Shown here one piece after another: positions 35,237 through 47,210 of a DNA stretch of 64,000 nucleotides. This DNA is from Brachypterus glaber. Lineage: Eukaryota > Arthropoda > Insecta > Coleoptera > Kateretidae. The translations under genes and the position numbers were made by a program. The stretch's first letter is position 1; each line of letters begins with the position of its first letter. The DNA lies in contig OY294046.1 of the NCBI GenBank assembly GCA_958510825.1, positions 52,291,664 to 52,355,663 of the forward strand, read 5' to 3'. The notes beneath the pieces are model-generated. The model searched no databases. It was not told where the DNA came from and saw only the letters and a program-made list of their open reading frames with translations.

Positions 35237-37194
35237 AACGATAAAGAGAGCCCTCTTGACCGTAACGAGACTGAAGCAAGAGCGATAAAAATCTTACAGT
35301 CAGAGACAGTCAAATGTTGAATCCATCTAAAATCAGATAAAAATATTTGACACGAACGATATTATTTAATTTTTAAATTTATTGATTTTTAAAATGCAAA
35401 TATATCCTTTAATAGGCATTATGAAGCATATATTAGCCCATTATAAAAAGCTTTTGTCTTTTGAAATCGTTTCGCAGGCAGAAATTACTTCAACATTATC
35501 CTATTTTTATAGCAGATATAAAAAAAAGAACTCCTGGCAGTTTCACTAAGTACCTAATTAGGCTTATGGTAAGGAAGGTAGTATCTGACTAATAGGTTAA
35601 ATAGGAAAACGTTGAAGCAATTTCTTCCTGTGATACGATTTAAAAAGATAATTTTTATGGTACTAGTGAGTAAAGTATGATATTGTCCACGAGAGAATGT
35701 TTGACCCACGACGGCCGTAGGCGATCTTTAATAATGCTTTTTTATGTACACACAATGTTTTATTTCATTATGGCAGATGAAACAGTAGGCGACTACGGAA
35801 AAAAAACAATTGCAAGTTTGACAGTTTAAAATCAAGATTTATTTTACTGCGTGGTGTCGTTTTCAAATTAAAATTGGACTTTAAAGATGAAAATAGTGTT
35901 TTTGTCAATTTTGAGGTTATGATTGAACTTTTACCTACCAAATATACTTACTCGACGGTAAATATCATTAACTTTAAAGAGTATATTACGGAAAAAGAAG
36001 CAATATTTATCTTCATGACTTGTTTAATAATTGATTTATGACCGAAGTTTATTTTAAACGAATTTACAAACAATAATCATAACTGAATAGAAAACTAAAC
36101 CTACACAATACATTATATTTAAAAATATAAATATTTACAATTATTTCATAATAATCATATTAGGTACTACCATATAATATTTAATAGGTTAGGTAGGTAA
36201 ACATGAATAGGCAGTAGGTATAATAAAAAACTAAAATATCGACTTGTCTATTTTAAAACGTTGTATCTTAAATATTCTAACTTTAACAGATTAAGATTTT
36301 TTTTTAATTAGGGGTCGTGCACAAATTAAATTTATTAGGGGGGGGGTGTTATCAAAAATCTTACCTAATTTTACATAGTTTTAACTATGTGAAAAATTTA
36401 CAAAATCTTACGTTGATGGATCAAAACTCCTTAAAAAGTATCCCCAACCCTTAGTAAAAATACGGCTTAATTTTTGTATTTTATTAAGTAGTGTTAGTGA
36501 TAATTTATCGTCATTGATAAACACAATAAACTTAAACATTAAATATTATTCTATTATTATAAAATGCGTAAAATAATCATATGGTGCATATATTGTCTAA
36601 GAGAAGATGTCGTATCTACAATAAAAAAACTGATTTTTAATTCTATTCATTTCTTTTATTTTTGTAGAAACAACATCTTCTCTTACGACATCAATATAAG
36701 GGATACACTCTAAAATCAAGAAAATTTGGAATACGACGTTTTGAAATAGGCAAGGCGATATGAGAAACATTTTTATTCCAGTGACAATAAAAAAGGTGTG
36801 TGTTCTTTTTTTTTGTAAAAATGTGTTATAGGCAATAGTATATTCTGTGACAAGTTTGGTTTAACACATATTCTACACGTGTGTAAATTTTAACACACCA
36901 GCCGCAGTCGAGACGGTTCCACGAATGTAGAATATACATTCCAGTGTTCCAAACTATACTTTTTCTTCGACTACAAAATTTCTTAATAAATGTATTGCTT
37001 GTTTTATTATATCGCTCAAGTTTACACTTAAGTCTAGTGTCATGCCATAAATGTGAGTGTAACTTTTAATTGTAAAACTTATAATTTTGTAATTAATACG
37101 CGAGAATCTATGTCAGAATTTAGTTATTCTCTCATTGAAAATCATTTAAGAATACTGCTATTCTAAAGTAGTGATATAAAAACATATTATTTTG
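35237..37194. other. Spacer of the inverted duplication, no gene seen
   Basis: AT-rich, no ORF of interest. A hairpin at about 36597-36695 pairs AAGAGAAGATGTCGTATCTAC with GTAGAAACAACATCTTCTCTTACG. A GGGGGGGGG run lies at 36341. Confidence 0.6.
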
Positions 37195-38130
37195 TTGACT
37201 GTAGTATTTAATATTAAGGTGGGTGAGCCAATTATTGCCATGTTCCTAATATTGTCACTGCCTGTTAAACTTGTTAGTTCATCCTTTATGTCGAAGGCAC
37301 TGCCAGTATATCTGCTATATGGAAAAGATCCCTGTAAATATGATGTATCTCTATCCAGTTGATAAAGGCGTATACAAAAACGCACTTAATGTTCGTTGCT
37401 TTCACTATTAAAACTTGTAAAATTGTGGCGCAAGCTGAGTAACATAGTTTATTGCAAGGCAATAACGTAATAAAGTAGCCCATATTGTATTTCACTCGCG
37501 AAAAGGTAAATTTTGAGATGGTTGCCTAAGTAGCTGTGTTCCTAATATTGCCATTCGAAGTGGTTGACAACAAAATAATTACAAAAAAAAAACAACAAGA
37601 ATAGAAAGTAAAGAAGAAATCAGAGAGTTCTGAATGTTGGTTCTACTTTTTATTCGAAGAGAATCGCCAAGCCGATATGAGATTGTAATCGATACGTAAA
37701 AAGGAAAAATTGTTATTTAAGGTCCGGTTGTACAAACCTCGCTTAAATTTGAACCTAGCTCAACTGTCATGTGTTTCAATGGTAAAAGAACTCCGCTCAA
37801 AGTTAAACCAGGTTTGTACAACCGGGCCTATGTGTCCAAATTGTACCTAAAAACAGCTGAAATTGCTATTGTGCCACAGTATTTTCTTATTAATTTGTTA
37901 ATTTTTTGTTAATTGGTTCTTTACTATTATTGTCAGTACTCTGGCAATATTTGGGACATGGGTTCCTAATATTGTTAGTATGCAATCTGTTTTAAAAATT
38001 AATAATATTTTTTTCAAGGCTCCTGCAGTTTTTTATTTTTTACCCATAACGGCACATCAAGCCATCGGCATCGAATGTTATGTATTATGCTTTTTATGAG
38101 AGGCTCTGGATGTACCTTTACCCACCTTAT
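37195..38130. mobile_element. Probable foldback element with nested MITE
   Basis: AAGGTGGGTGAGCC at the left and TACCCACCTT at the right suggest inverted ends, and TTCCTAATATTG recurs at about 37243, 37539 and 37970. A MITE at 37721-37827 has ends CCGGTTGTACAAACCT and AGGTTTGTACAACCGG. The two minus-strand ORFs are unsupported. Confidence 0.5.
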
Positions 38131-38512
38131 TATAATAAAATATAATATTATTACTTCATCTACATATTTTATTTAATATTAAAAAATATATTCTTGTTAC
38201 GCCACTGAATTACTACTCTATATAAGTATCCTTTACCTTGATCTTTGATATAAATTAATATATTAGTAATTTAATTCATCTTCTTAACCAATTTGTTCAG
38301 AAATTTAATGCAAATCAGAATTTAATGTCAACTACATTTTTTTATTAAATTTTTTGAAAATAAAAAAAATCCAGCAAAATGATTTATTTTCATAAAAATA
38401 ATAGTTTTTGCCCTTTTCGATTCCTAACCCCATGGGGCCCAATCCGATTTTTACAAAAATAAAATTCAGTCAAAACTTTGTGATTAACCAAATTTAAAAC
38501 TTTATCTTTGGA

Positions 38513-38765
38513 TAATTGTTTGTTTGTTTTTAGCCTCGTACTATTCTATTTAATTAAGCATCCCCTAAGTCCAGGACTTGTGTTGGCTAGTAGGAGAGGC
38601 AACCACCGGCTTTAATTGACTTTCGAACCAATATATCTAGGGAGTACGCCTTCGCCAAATTTCAATTATTAATTAACTGAAAAAGGCAACCGGCGCCAGT
38701 GAGGTTTGAACTCACGATCATTGGCTCAGTGTCAATGCTATATCGATGCGTTAGAGCTAATTCTC
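38513..38765 (-). mobile_element. tRNA-derived SINE, diverged copy 3
   Basis: Matches the body of the other SINEs (CCCCTAAGTCCAGGACTTGTG, ATTATTAATTAACTGAAAAA) but the tRNA-like head differs: GAGTTCAAACCTC replaces GAGTTCGATTCTC and the A box region is diverged. It is older or belongs to another subfamily. It lies next to the right arm of the inverted duplication. Confidence 0.8.
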
Positions 38766-39027
38766 AAAGATTTCTCAGATTATAATAGTCATAATTTTTT
38801 TTATCACACATTATCACACTTTGTTTTAAGAATATTCTTAGAATAATCTAAGAATTCCTTCCTAGAACTTTCTTGGTAGCTTTGTGCTATTAGGAAGGTT
38901 TAATTTAATAACTTTTTAGCAAAATTTGATTTTGATCTTATTTCAAATTTCTTGTATAGTAATTTAAAATATTTCTACGCTTATGATTTTTATACGAATA
39001 ATTAATAACCAAGCGTAAAATTATTAC

Positions 39028-39035
39028 TATAAAAG
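39028..39035 (+). promoter_or_regulatory. TATA box of CPR gene 6
   Basis: TATAAAAG, 58 bases before the start codon, same as in the inverted twin. Confidence 0.72.
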
Positions 39036-39092
39036 GATATCATCTTCAAATATTCAATATTGTGTTCAAAAAGTACACACACAGTCAGTACA

Positions 39093-40441
39093 ATGATGAA
39101 ATTGGTGGGTTTTTAATTCTTCTGGTGTATAATACTAAAATTTAATAGTGAAAAAATGTTTTTACATAAGTACTAAAATAGTGATCTGATAATTACTTAA
39201 TAAGAGTTTACTAAATAATTCAGTGATATCTAAGCCGTTTTCGGGAAAAATTTAAAGCGTATGGAAGTTTGTAGCAAGACAAAATTTACCAATACCCTAA
39301 AAAATAAAACTAGAGATTCGATTGGTTAATCTATAGACTTACATATCACTAAAGTTTCATAAGACAAGTTTTCAAAAAACAAGGACTAACTTTCCTGTCC
39401 TAGTCAGTATAAAATTACATTTATTTAAAAATTATAGGATCACAAATTTAGGGTTTTTAATGAACGTATTAAAAAAATTAATTATCAAAAAAATATATTT
39501 ATTTTTCTTATTTTTTTTTAGGTTGTTTCCTTCGCCCTTTTGGCTACTGCCTTCGCAGATGTGTCCCATCTTTTCAAACCATCCCACAGTTTGGCAACTC
39601 CATTATCTCAAGTAAGACACGTACCAATCCACCAAGTTCCAGTCCATCACCACCAAGTATCCAACCCACGCAACCTCCCAGTACAACCCCAAATCTTACG
39701 TCAAGAACAAGACATTTCTCCAGAAGGAAGTTACCAATACGCGTAAGTATTTGTAAAGACGTTAGACAAATTTTACGAATGCTAATCCGAATGTCAAAAA
39801 TGTAACGACTGCGGAGCTGAGTTTTACAAGGTTTAATTATAATTTAACCTTCAAAAATTAAAATTTTATTTAACTTCATATCTATAAAAAAAATGAAAAT
39901 AAAAGTACATATTTTTTAATCAGTTCTGTTTAAAAGCGAACCCTAATATTTTAGCCTTGCTTTTTTACTTGTCGAGCTAAATGCCTTAATTCACATTGCG
40001 TCCTAAAAAGATTCATTTTCTTATCTGATAAATTACTATTATTTAATATTATATATGTTTCTTTTTAGTTATGAAACCGAAAACGGCATCGCCGCTCAAG
40101 AACAAGCTTCAGTAAAAGCTTTAGGTCCAGAACAATCTTCCAAAAGTGCCCAAGGATCATACTCTTACACCTCCCCCGAAGGTGAACAAGTCCAAATCCA
40201 ATACGTAGCTGATGAAAATGGTTTCCAACCCACTGGAACCCACATCCCAACCCCACCACCAATCCCAGCTGGTATTTTAAGAGCTTTGGAATACATCGCA
40301 GCCCACCCACAACCACAAGAATCCGTATACACACAAGTTCAACCCCAATACAGACAAGTTCAACCCCAGTTCAGACAACAAGTTGTTGTAGTGAAACAAC
40401 CTTTCCAACAAAGATTCGTCGCCCCTTTGAACAGATTCTAG
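39093..40441 (+). CDS. RR-1 cuticular protein gene 6, inverted copy
   Basis: Exons 39093-39104, 39522-39742 and 40069-40441, with introns of 417 and 326 bases, give 201 aa. Signal peptide, His/Pro-rich linker, [16 protein letters not shown] and RR-1 domain are as in gene 5 at 32110-33515; the two proteins differ at two tail residues only. Exon 2 proteins are identical and intron 1 has the same length in both, while intron 2 differs by 57 bases. The two start codons in exon 1 (MMKL) are both kept. AATAAA is at 40486-40491. It is transcribed away from gene 5, with about 5.4 kb between the two TATA boxes. Confidence 0.95.
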
Positions 40442-41214
40442 ATTGTATATAATGACTGCCAATACAAATGTAAATAATTAATTATAATAAAATTTTACTG
40501 TGTAATCTGTTTTTTATTCATTCCATTTTTTTTAAATTTGTTACTTGTACTGTTGAAGTACTTCATTTATGAAAGCTTAAAACGTATATGTTTTCATATG
40601 TTTTATTAAAAAAGCTTTAATTTTTTTTTGTCCTAATATAGACAAGTTAAACCAATAACACAGGCTGCGATGAAAAATTTTCTTGGATTTAAAATGTGAG
40701 AAAAAATAGAGAGAAAACGCAATATACTATCTGTGAAGTGTATACTATTAAATGCAAAGCATTACATATTTTTAGGGCTTTATTTTTTTTTTTTTTTTTT
40801 GACAAAGAAGATCCAGTTTTTTGAACTTCTGTCTCTAAAAAGTAAAAAATAAAAAATAAGCCGGTGCCAATTTCACCACTCCCTAAATTGGATACTAACA
40901 ATTATTTTTGTTGTTAAATTGTTTGCTGTGAAATTGGCACTGCCTTTTTTTATTTTTTACTTTTTAGAGACAGAGATCGGTTTATTTTTTTTTTGAGAAA
41001 AGTTTTTATTTTTTCCTTTTTAGAGACACAGAACTTTTGTACATTTGTAACTTCATCTAAGCTAAATTATAGTTGTCCTTCCATCTCGGCAAGCTGCTGA
41101 CGTCACAATGCACTATGGGTTGTGACGTCATCATCTTAAAGATAAATTTCTAAAAAATAAAATTAGTAGTATATTTATTTCAGCGCCCAACCTTATTTTA
41201 GACGAAATATTAAA

Positions 41215-41510
41215 TAATAATAATAATCCTTTATTCCAGCCCAGAGGGCCATATACAAAAAAAAAACACAACATACAAAATATCTACAAAAAAATTAATA
41301 ATTAGCCAATATACAAAAGTTCAAAAGAGCTACCGTCCCCCATTAAAACTCTACTCCAGGTTTGGCATAGATTGGAACGCCATAGAATGTCACCCCTCAG
41401 TAGAGCCAAAAAAGTCCAAACCAAACCCAAAAGCTTAAAATCTACGAATAGCTAGGAAGTCATTAACACGAGCCGTAGCAAACATTTCACTAGCACTAGA
41501 AAATCTCGGT
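41215..41510 (-). mobile_element. 5'-truncated LINE tail with target-site duplication
   Basis: The 8-base duplication ATATTAAA flanks it (41207-41214, 41511-41518), and the empty site is seen in the other arm near 31272-31292. On the minus strand it holds the last 25 or so codons of an ORF ending FLAIRRF-stop (41510-41435), a 3' UTR, and a GAATAAAGGATT tail with ATT repeats. This is a non-LTR retrotransposon end; the family cannot be named from this length. Confidence 0.85.
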
Positions 41511-42125
41511 ATATTAAAGAAAATCTTTGTTAAACTTTAAGCGTTAAGTAATAATCAAATAACGCCTTATGGTATAATCACAAATTTTATCATTTTCTCT
41601 TGGTATTTTAATATTACAGGTCCACAGAATCAAGTTTAGAGGCATTTAAAAGATTTTTAGCCTGCCGTAATATTTGAGTGACCCCTTAATCAAGTTATCC
41701 GACTTATCCGAGTTGTCCGATCATTTTCTAAAAATTTGGTTGGTATTAAAACTAAATTAAGCCGGTTTTAAGTGAAATTACGTTAAAACGATTAGATTTT
41801 ATCTTAATTATCCGGCGTATCCGGCATTATCCGAGTGTAAAATTAAAACGGGACCACCTCATGAATGTCCTCTTTAAGTTGCAAAAGGTTTCATAAAATT
41901 CCGTTCATCCGTTCCAAACCTCCTCTTTTTTTGGACTTTTGTTTGTTGGTTAAAAAGCCAATGTCAGTACTTGTTAGATAAATGTAGACTTAAAGCAACA
42001 AGGGCCGACGTGTGCTTTCAATAAACATTTCTGTGAAACTGCTAAAACGGCTTAGTGTATCCTTTCAAAAAATTTTACATTGGCCCTTTTAGAACCAAGC
42101 CACATATATTTTCTTTTCATTTTTT

Positions 42126-42294
42126 GAGACAGAACAGAGAAACAGAACTTAACCTGTAAAAAGACAGTGATTTTTATGTGTACTTTCGATTTTTAGTTAA
42201 TAATTTCATTTTCATTTGCACTTGTTCTTTAATTATCAGATAATATTTCTAAATTTGAAGCGTTCACACTAAGTTCAAAGTCTCGGTACATTTC
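42126..42294. other. Intergenic, no gene seen
   Basis: Short AT-rich flank beyond the right arm; nothing recognised. Confidence 0.5.
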
Positions 42295-42998
42295 TGAGGG
42301 GTATTTTCAGAACTTGCAGTGAACTTTAGTTTTTCTTTATATTTTTGTTATTTATGTAGTAACCAACGATTTAAGAGCAAAATTTAAAAAAATCTATCGG
42401 TTAGTTTGTGTTAATTTAGATTTTTTTTAATCTGCACCTGTTTAATTATTTGTCTATATCTCAGCTATTTCTAATTATGTCATAAACATATTATAAAAAA
42501 TAAAATAAAGACTGCTTAATTTTCTACAAAAAACGTAAATACAATTTTTTTTTAAATCTTTTGTCGTTTTGTCACAATACGCGATTTAAGTTTAAAGTAA
42601 AATAAAAAAGTTTAAATTCATAAAGATGAATTAAAAATTATCTAAGGAGGCTTAATATATTATTGTTTTAATAAATGTAAAGATAGAATTTTTTCTTTTA
42701 CTTTAAACTTTAATCGCGTATTGTGACAAAACTGCAAAAGATTTAAAAGAATGGTAATTTACTTTTTTGTAGAAAATTAAGCAATCTTTGTTTTATTTAT
42801 AATATTTTTATTATAATTAAAAATAGCCGAGATACAGACAAACAATTGAATAATTGCAGATTTTTATGAAAAAATATATAAATAAAAAAAAACTAACTGA
42901 TAGATTTTTTAAATTTTGCTCTTAAATCCTTGGTTACTACATAAATAACAAGAATATAAACTAAAGTTAGCCGCAAGTTCGGAAAAAAGCCCTTAGAA
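42295..42998. mobile_element. Foldback element, about 700 bp
   Basis: Arms 42295-42605 and 42685-42998 are inverted copies centred near 42645, sharing CACAATACGCGAT, ACTACATAAATAAC and AACTTGC strings at matching distances. The ends (AGGGGTATTTTC, and its approximate complement) are only partly alike. No coding capacity. Confidence 0.78.
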
Positions 42999-42999
42999 T

Positions 43000-44154
43000 T
43001 GCACCGTGAAGTGTTGTATCATTAATAATGATTCAGTATAATTATTGACTTTAGGAGATGCTTTTTTGCCGATGGCCTCTGAAAACTGTCTTAGTTCTGG
43101 CATAGTAAGCAGTGTCATATAATTAATACTAATTAATAATTATTATTAATTGTGAAAACGTTCTTTGAACAATCCAAAAGTCCAAACCCTTTTTTTTTAA
43201 ATCTAGTTTTTGAAAATTTATGTAAACATCTTGTTTTCTACTTTATAGTTATACACTACGTTTAATTAATAGAAGGGTTTTAACTTTATATACTTGTTTT
43301 TTATATTATTTTATTGACTTGTAAGCCGACGTCGTGGGCCTACAAGTAAAAGGCACTAAGTCCATATCTTTTTTCAAATTTAGTTGAATTAAACTACTTC
43401 AATTTTTCTTTATTTAACTGCAAATGGGACATTATTATGTCCAAACATATAAAGCACCTGTTTATATTGACGGACAAAGGCTTTTGTAAGATTTTAGAAA
43501 ATAAGGAAGATAACACATGCCCACAAAAAAACAAATGTGGTCTGACCATGACATTCCTACGTATTTTTGCTTACTGAAACAGATCTGAACTCAGTTTAAC
43601 GCCTACACGTCTGGATTTTTCTCTACAGCCGCTACCAAACGGGAAAAAATTATCAAAATTATTTTATTATGTATTTCAACTTTAAATGAGTTGTAAGACA
43701 TAAAAATATGTTTTTTTTTATTTTTTTTATATTTTTTATTAATAAAAATATAGTAAAAAGGAAAACAAATATGGAAAAAAATCACCAAAATTATTTTATT
43801 GTGTATTTCAACCTTCAATGTTTAGTAAGACGTAAACAAATGTTTTTTTTTTAATTTTTTAATATTTAATAATACTATAGTATACTATGATTATAATAAA
43901 TTTTTTAATGGAAAATATTAAAAAAAATAAAAAACATGTTTTTTATGTCTTGAAATACACAATAAAATAATGATTAATTTTTCCGTTTTTTTACTCTTTT
44001 TAATAAAAAATATTAACAAAAATTTTTTTGTGTGTCTGTGTAATTTAACACGTTCGCCACCGGTGGTACACGGTTTAATTCAGTTTCTACATGCCGCCAA
44101 ATCCATTGCTTGTCAGTTATACTTACGATATTGGATTTAAGGCTGCATATTAGA
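43000..44154. other. Intergenic with a small inverted repeat
   Basis: Bases 43640-43730 and 43755-43840 are direct copies built on AAAATTATTTTATT-TGTATTTCAA. An inverted piece lies at 43930-44000 (TGAAATACACAATAAAATAA). The minus-strand ORF at 43603-43818 is repeat-derived. No gene seen. Confidence 0.55.
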
Positions 44155-45081
44155 GTGGGTCAAAAAAAAAAAAAGTTTTCGGATTGAGATCCAACAGGAA
44201 AAAAAAGTTGTAACACATAAAAAAAACACGTTTAAAAAATTGGTCAAAATTCATTGAATAAGTTAGAAGCGCAAAGACCACAAGGCTTTTATTTTTGTCT
44301 TAAAACGTACAACTATTAACACGATAACTTGACAACGCTCTAAGCCAAAGACTTAAAAAATTGAAACACAGGGTTTTAAACTCAAAATTTGGTTTTGCTT
44401 TTTTTTTAAATATATTTTTATGCCCTACAAGAATGTTTATATACATATTTATATATTAATGAAAAGGTATTTTTATGCTCTACAAGAATGGTTATATACA
44501 TTTTTTGTGTAAATATTACCCTTTTCGAGATATTTAATAAAATAAATAAATAAACATAGGAAAAAAATAAAATGTTATTTTATTGCTTACGAACCAAATT
44601 TTAATTATTAATAATAATGGAAAAAAATAGACCAAAAGATGGTGCAATAATTCAAGAGTCTTTACCTAAAAAAATGTATACTATAATTCCCATTTTTGAA
44701 ATATAGCGAAATTTGGCAAAAAGAAAGCAAAATCTAGTAAATATTTAGTGCGTAAATTAGGTCTGGAATCACCCGATCAACTTTTCAGTTACAAGTAAAA
44801 AAAAAACGCTCGGACAGGTCGATTTCTATTTTTTAATTTTGCAAATTTTGGTGTAAAAAAAGTTTTTCAAATAACAACCTACCCCTTGTGACAAATCGTT
44901 GAAAAGGTTTTGCCTTCTTTTTGCCAAATTTCTCTATATTTTAAAAGTGTTAATTATAGTGTACATTATTTTTTTTAGGTGAAGACTCTTGCGCCATCTT
45001 TTGGTCTATTATTTTCCATTATTATTAATTAAAATTTGGTTCCTAACCAATAAAATAACATTTTATTTTTTTATTTTATTA

Positions 45082-45166
45082 GTAGTAGTAAATGCTTTTT
45101 ATTGTTTTCACAATTAGCCATCGACCGAAGTCCTTCAGCTTGGGTACAATTTTAAATTACAATATG

Positions 45167-45238
<72 letters not shown>

Positions 45239-45492
45239 AAAAAATAAATGTTTTGTTAAAAAAAAATAAATAAATAAATGTTTTGTAAAAAAAAAATAAT
45301 TGTTTTGAAAAAAAAACTAATTTTCATTTTCATTCCATTCTTTCAGGATTTCAAATATGTTTTTTTCCGGGTATTTGTGGCGTGATCTCGTTCCTGGTTC
45401 TCTGGTGTGACAGTTCTCTAACTTATTCATATTGCTGTTCTTTTTTGCAAAGTTTTGTGCTAATGTTGCCAGTCTTTCCACTATCGGCGTTA
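45082..45492 (-). mobile_element. 5'-truncated LINE end with ORF tail and 9-bp TSD
   Basis: ATTTTATTA at 45073-45081 and 45493-45501 is the target-site duplication. The minus-strand ORF tail (45491-45317) ends EILKEWNENEN-stop after about 57 codons, with no stop before. The 3' UTR contains a TA microsatellite at about 45168-45236 and ends AATAAAAAGCATTTACTACTA. It is non-LTR by structure; the family is not named. Confidence 0.82.
45168..45236. repeat. TA microsatellite, about 70 bp
   Basis: Pure TA run inside the 3' UTR of the LINE fragment. Confidence 0.97.
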
Positions 45493-45885
45493 ATTTTATT
45501 AAATATCTCGAAAACGGTAATATCTACACAAAAAAATTATATAATTATTCGTGTAGGGCATACAAATATCTTTTCATTAATATATAACTTATAAACCTAA
45601 CTTTAAAACTAAGCAAATTATTACAAAAAAATAAATTTTGCTCCTTTTGTCCCACTTGTGGGACTTTTTAAAAAAAAAAAAAAATCAAATTTTGAGTTTA
45701 AAAACTTGTGTTTCAATTTTTAACTCTTTGCCTTAAACCGTTTTCAAGTTATCGTGTTGAAAAGTTGTACGTTTTAAGAGAAAAATAAAAGCTTTGTGGT
45801 CTTTGCGCTCCTAAGTTATTCACGGAATTTTTACCAATTTTTTCTTAAAACGTGTTTTTTTTGTGTGTTTTGTTTTTCCACTGCA

Positions 45886-46976
45886 TATACAGGGTGTATT
45901 TGAAATAGCGTAGGAAACAGGTGATTCTACATGATAAAATATGACAAAAAGTTCCTATAAACATATGTCTAAAAATGCGTCATAAGGGAGCTACGCCCCT
46001 TTGAAATTGGCTAAAAAAATCGGTTTTTATTTAATAACTCAGGAACCCTTTGAGATATGTTAACGAGGTTTTGCACGTGAATTAATCCTAATAAGGCCTA
46101 TCTTTGTATGTCATTTTCACGTACTTATTTAAACCAGGGGTGTGCGAAACGGGGGGGCCTTATCAGTTTTTTGTCCCAAACTTTTTTCTGTGTAACTTTT
46201 TTGCAATTTTATTTTTGAAATATGATTCCTAAGGTCAAAATACATAAAAAAGTTACTCTTGTTGTAATACTGTAGGGTTAACCGTTTTCGAGAAAAGTTC
46301 ATTTGAAGGTGAAATTTCACGGTTCGAGGACGTAAAATTAAATACTCAAATGTCGAAAACCAAAATTTTAATGATTCAATGTTATTCTACATCAAAAACG
46401 CTTTTAAAGCTACCATAGTCCTTTAAAAATGGTGCATATTTAGGAGACCATAGCTCCATTAGGATTGATTTTTGGAAGTACCTGTATATGAGGTTTTTTT
46501 CTTAGTTTTTAATGTACATTCGCCCTGCATCATTAAAATTTTGGTTTTCAACATTTTAGTATTTAATTTTTCGTCGGTTAATCCTACAGTATTACAACAA
46601 GAGTACTTTTTTTATGTATTTTGACCTGAGAAATTATATTTCAAAAATAAAATTGCAAAAAAGTTACACAGTAAAAAGTTTAGAACAAAAAACTGATAAG
46701 CCCCCCCCCGTTTCGCACACCCCTGGTTGAAATAAGTACATGAAACACATAAAAACGGGCCTTGGTAGGATTAGTTGACGTGCAAAACCTCGTTGATATA
46801 TCTCAAAGGGTTCCTGAGTTATTAAATAAAAACCGATTTTTTTAGCCAATTTCAAAGGGGCGTAGCTCCCTTATGACGCATTTTTAGACATTAGTTTATA
46901 GGAACTTTTTGTCATATTTTATGATGTAGAATCATCTGTTAAAATTTTCGACGCTATTTCAAATACACCGTGTATA
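45886..46976. mobile_element. Foldback element, about 1.09 kb
   Basis: TATACAGGGTGTATTTGAAA at the left and TTTCAAATACACCGTGTATA at the right. Arms of about 500 bases meet near 46430 and share GGGGTGTGCGAAACGGGGGG and TCAGGAACCCTTTGAGATAT (or complements). It is related to the elements at 1090 and 6977. Minus-strand ORFs in both arms are by-products. Bases 46977-47210 hold the 3' flank of CPR gene 7 only. Confidence 0.87.
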
Positions 46977-47210
46977 ATGTATATAAATCGGTGTACCAGG
47001 GTTTTTCCATTCGGCCGAAAATATAGATTATATACGATGTTAATAATATACAAACAATTGTATAGTTGAGTTATATCAAAAACACCGTCGCGACGGTGTT
47101 AAGTGATCAAGAATACCTTTTTTTTTTTCAAGTACATAACTAGTAAAATAAAAAAAAAGTAATTTTTAAGACATATATTTACAGCAAGTTTTTTTTTTAC
47201 ATGTTATTAT

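Larger units (their letters stand above)
38815..42125 (+). repeat. Inverted duplication, right arm
   Basis: Reverse complement of 30228-33800. Both arms end sharply: outside TTGTTTTAAGAATATTC here and its complement at 33780, no similarity remains. This arm holds a LINE tail at 41215-41510 and lacks the 410-base segment of the left arm. Confidence 0.9.
44155..45880. mobile_element. Large foldback element interrupted by a LINE
   Basis: Inverted arms centred near 44820 share GACCAAAAGATGG, TTGGCAAAAAGAA, CGAGATATTTAATAAA and TTAAAACGTACAAC at mirrored distances. The right arm is longer by about 420 bases because of a LINE fragment at 45082-45492. Confidence 0.78.

Noticed and set aside
45382..45594. 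70-codon plus-strand ORF with hydrophobic residues
   Set aside because: It is antisense to the LINE ORF tail at 45317-45491, which has the better support.
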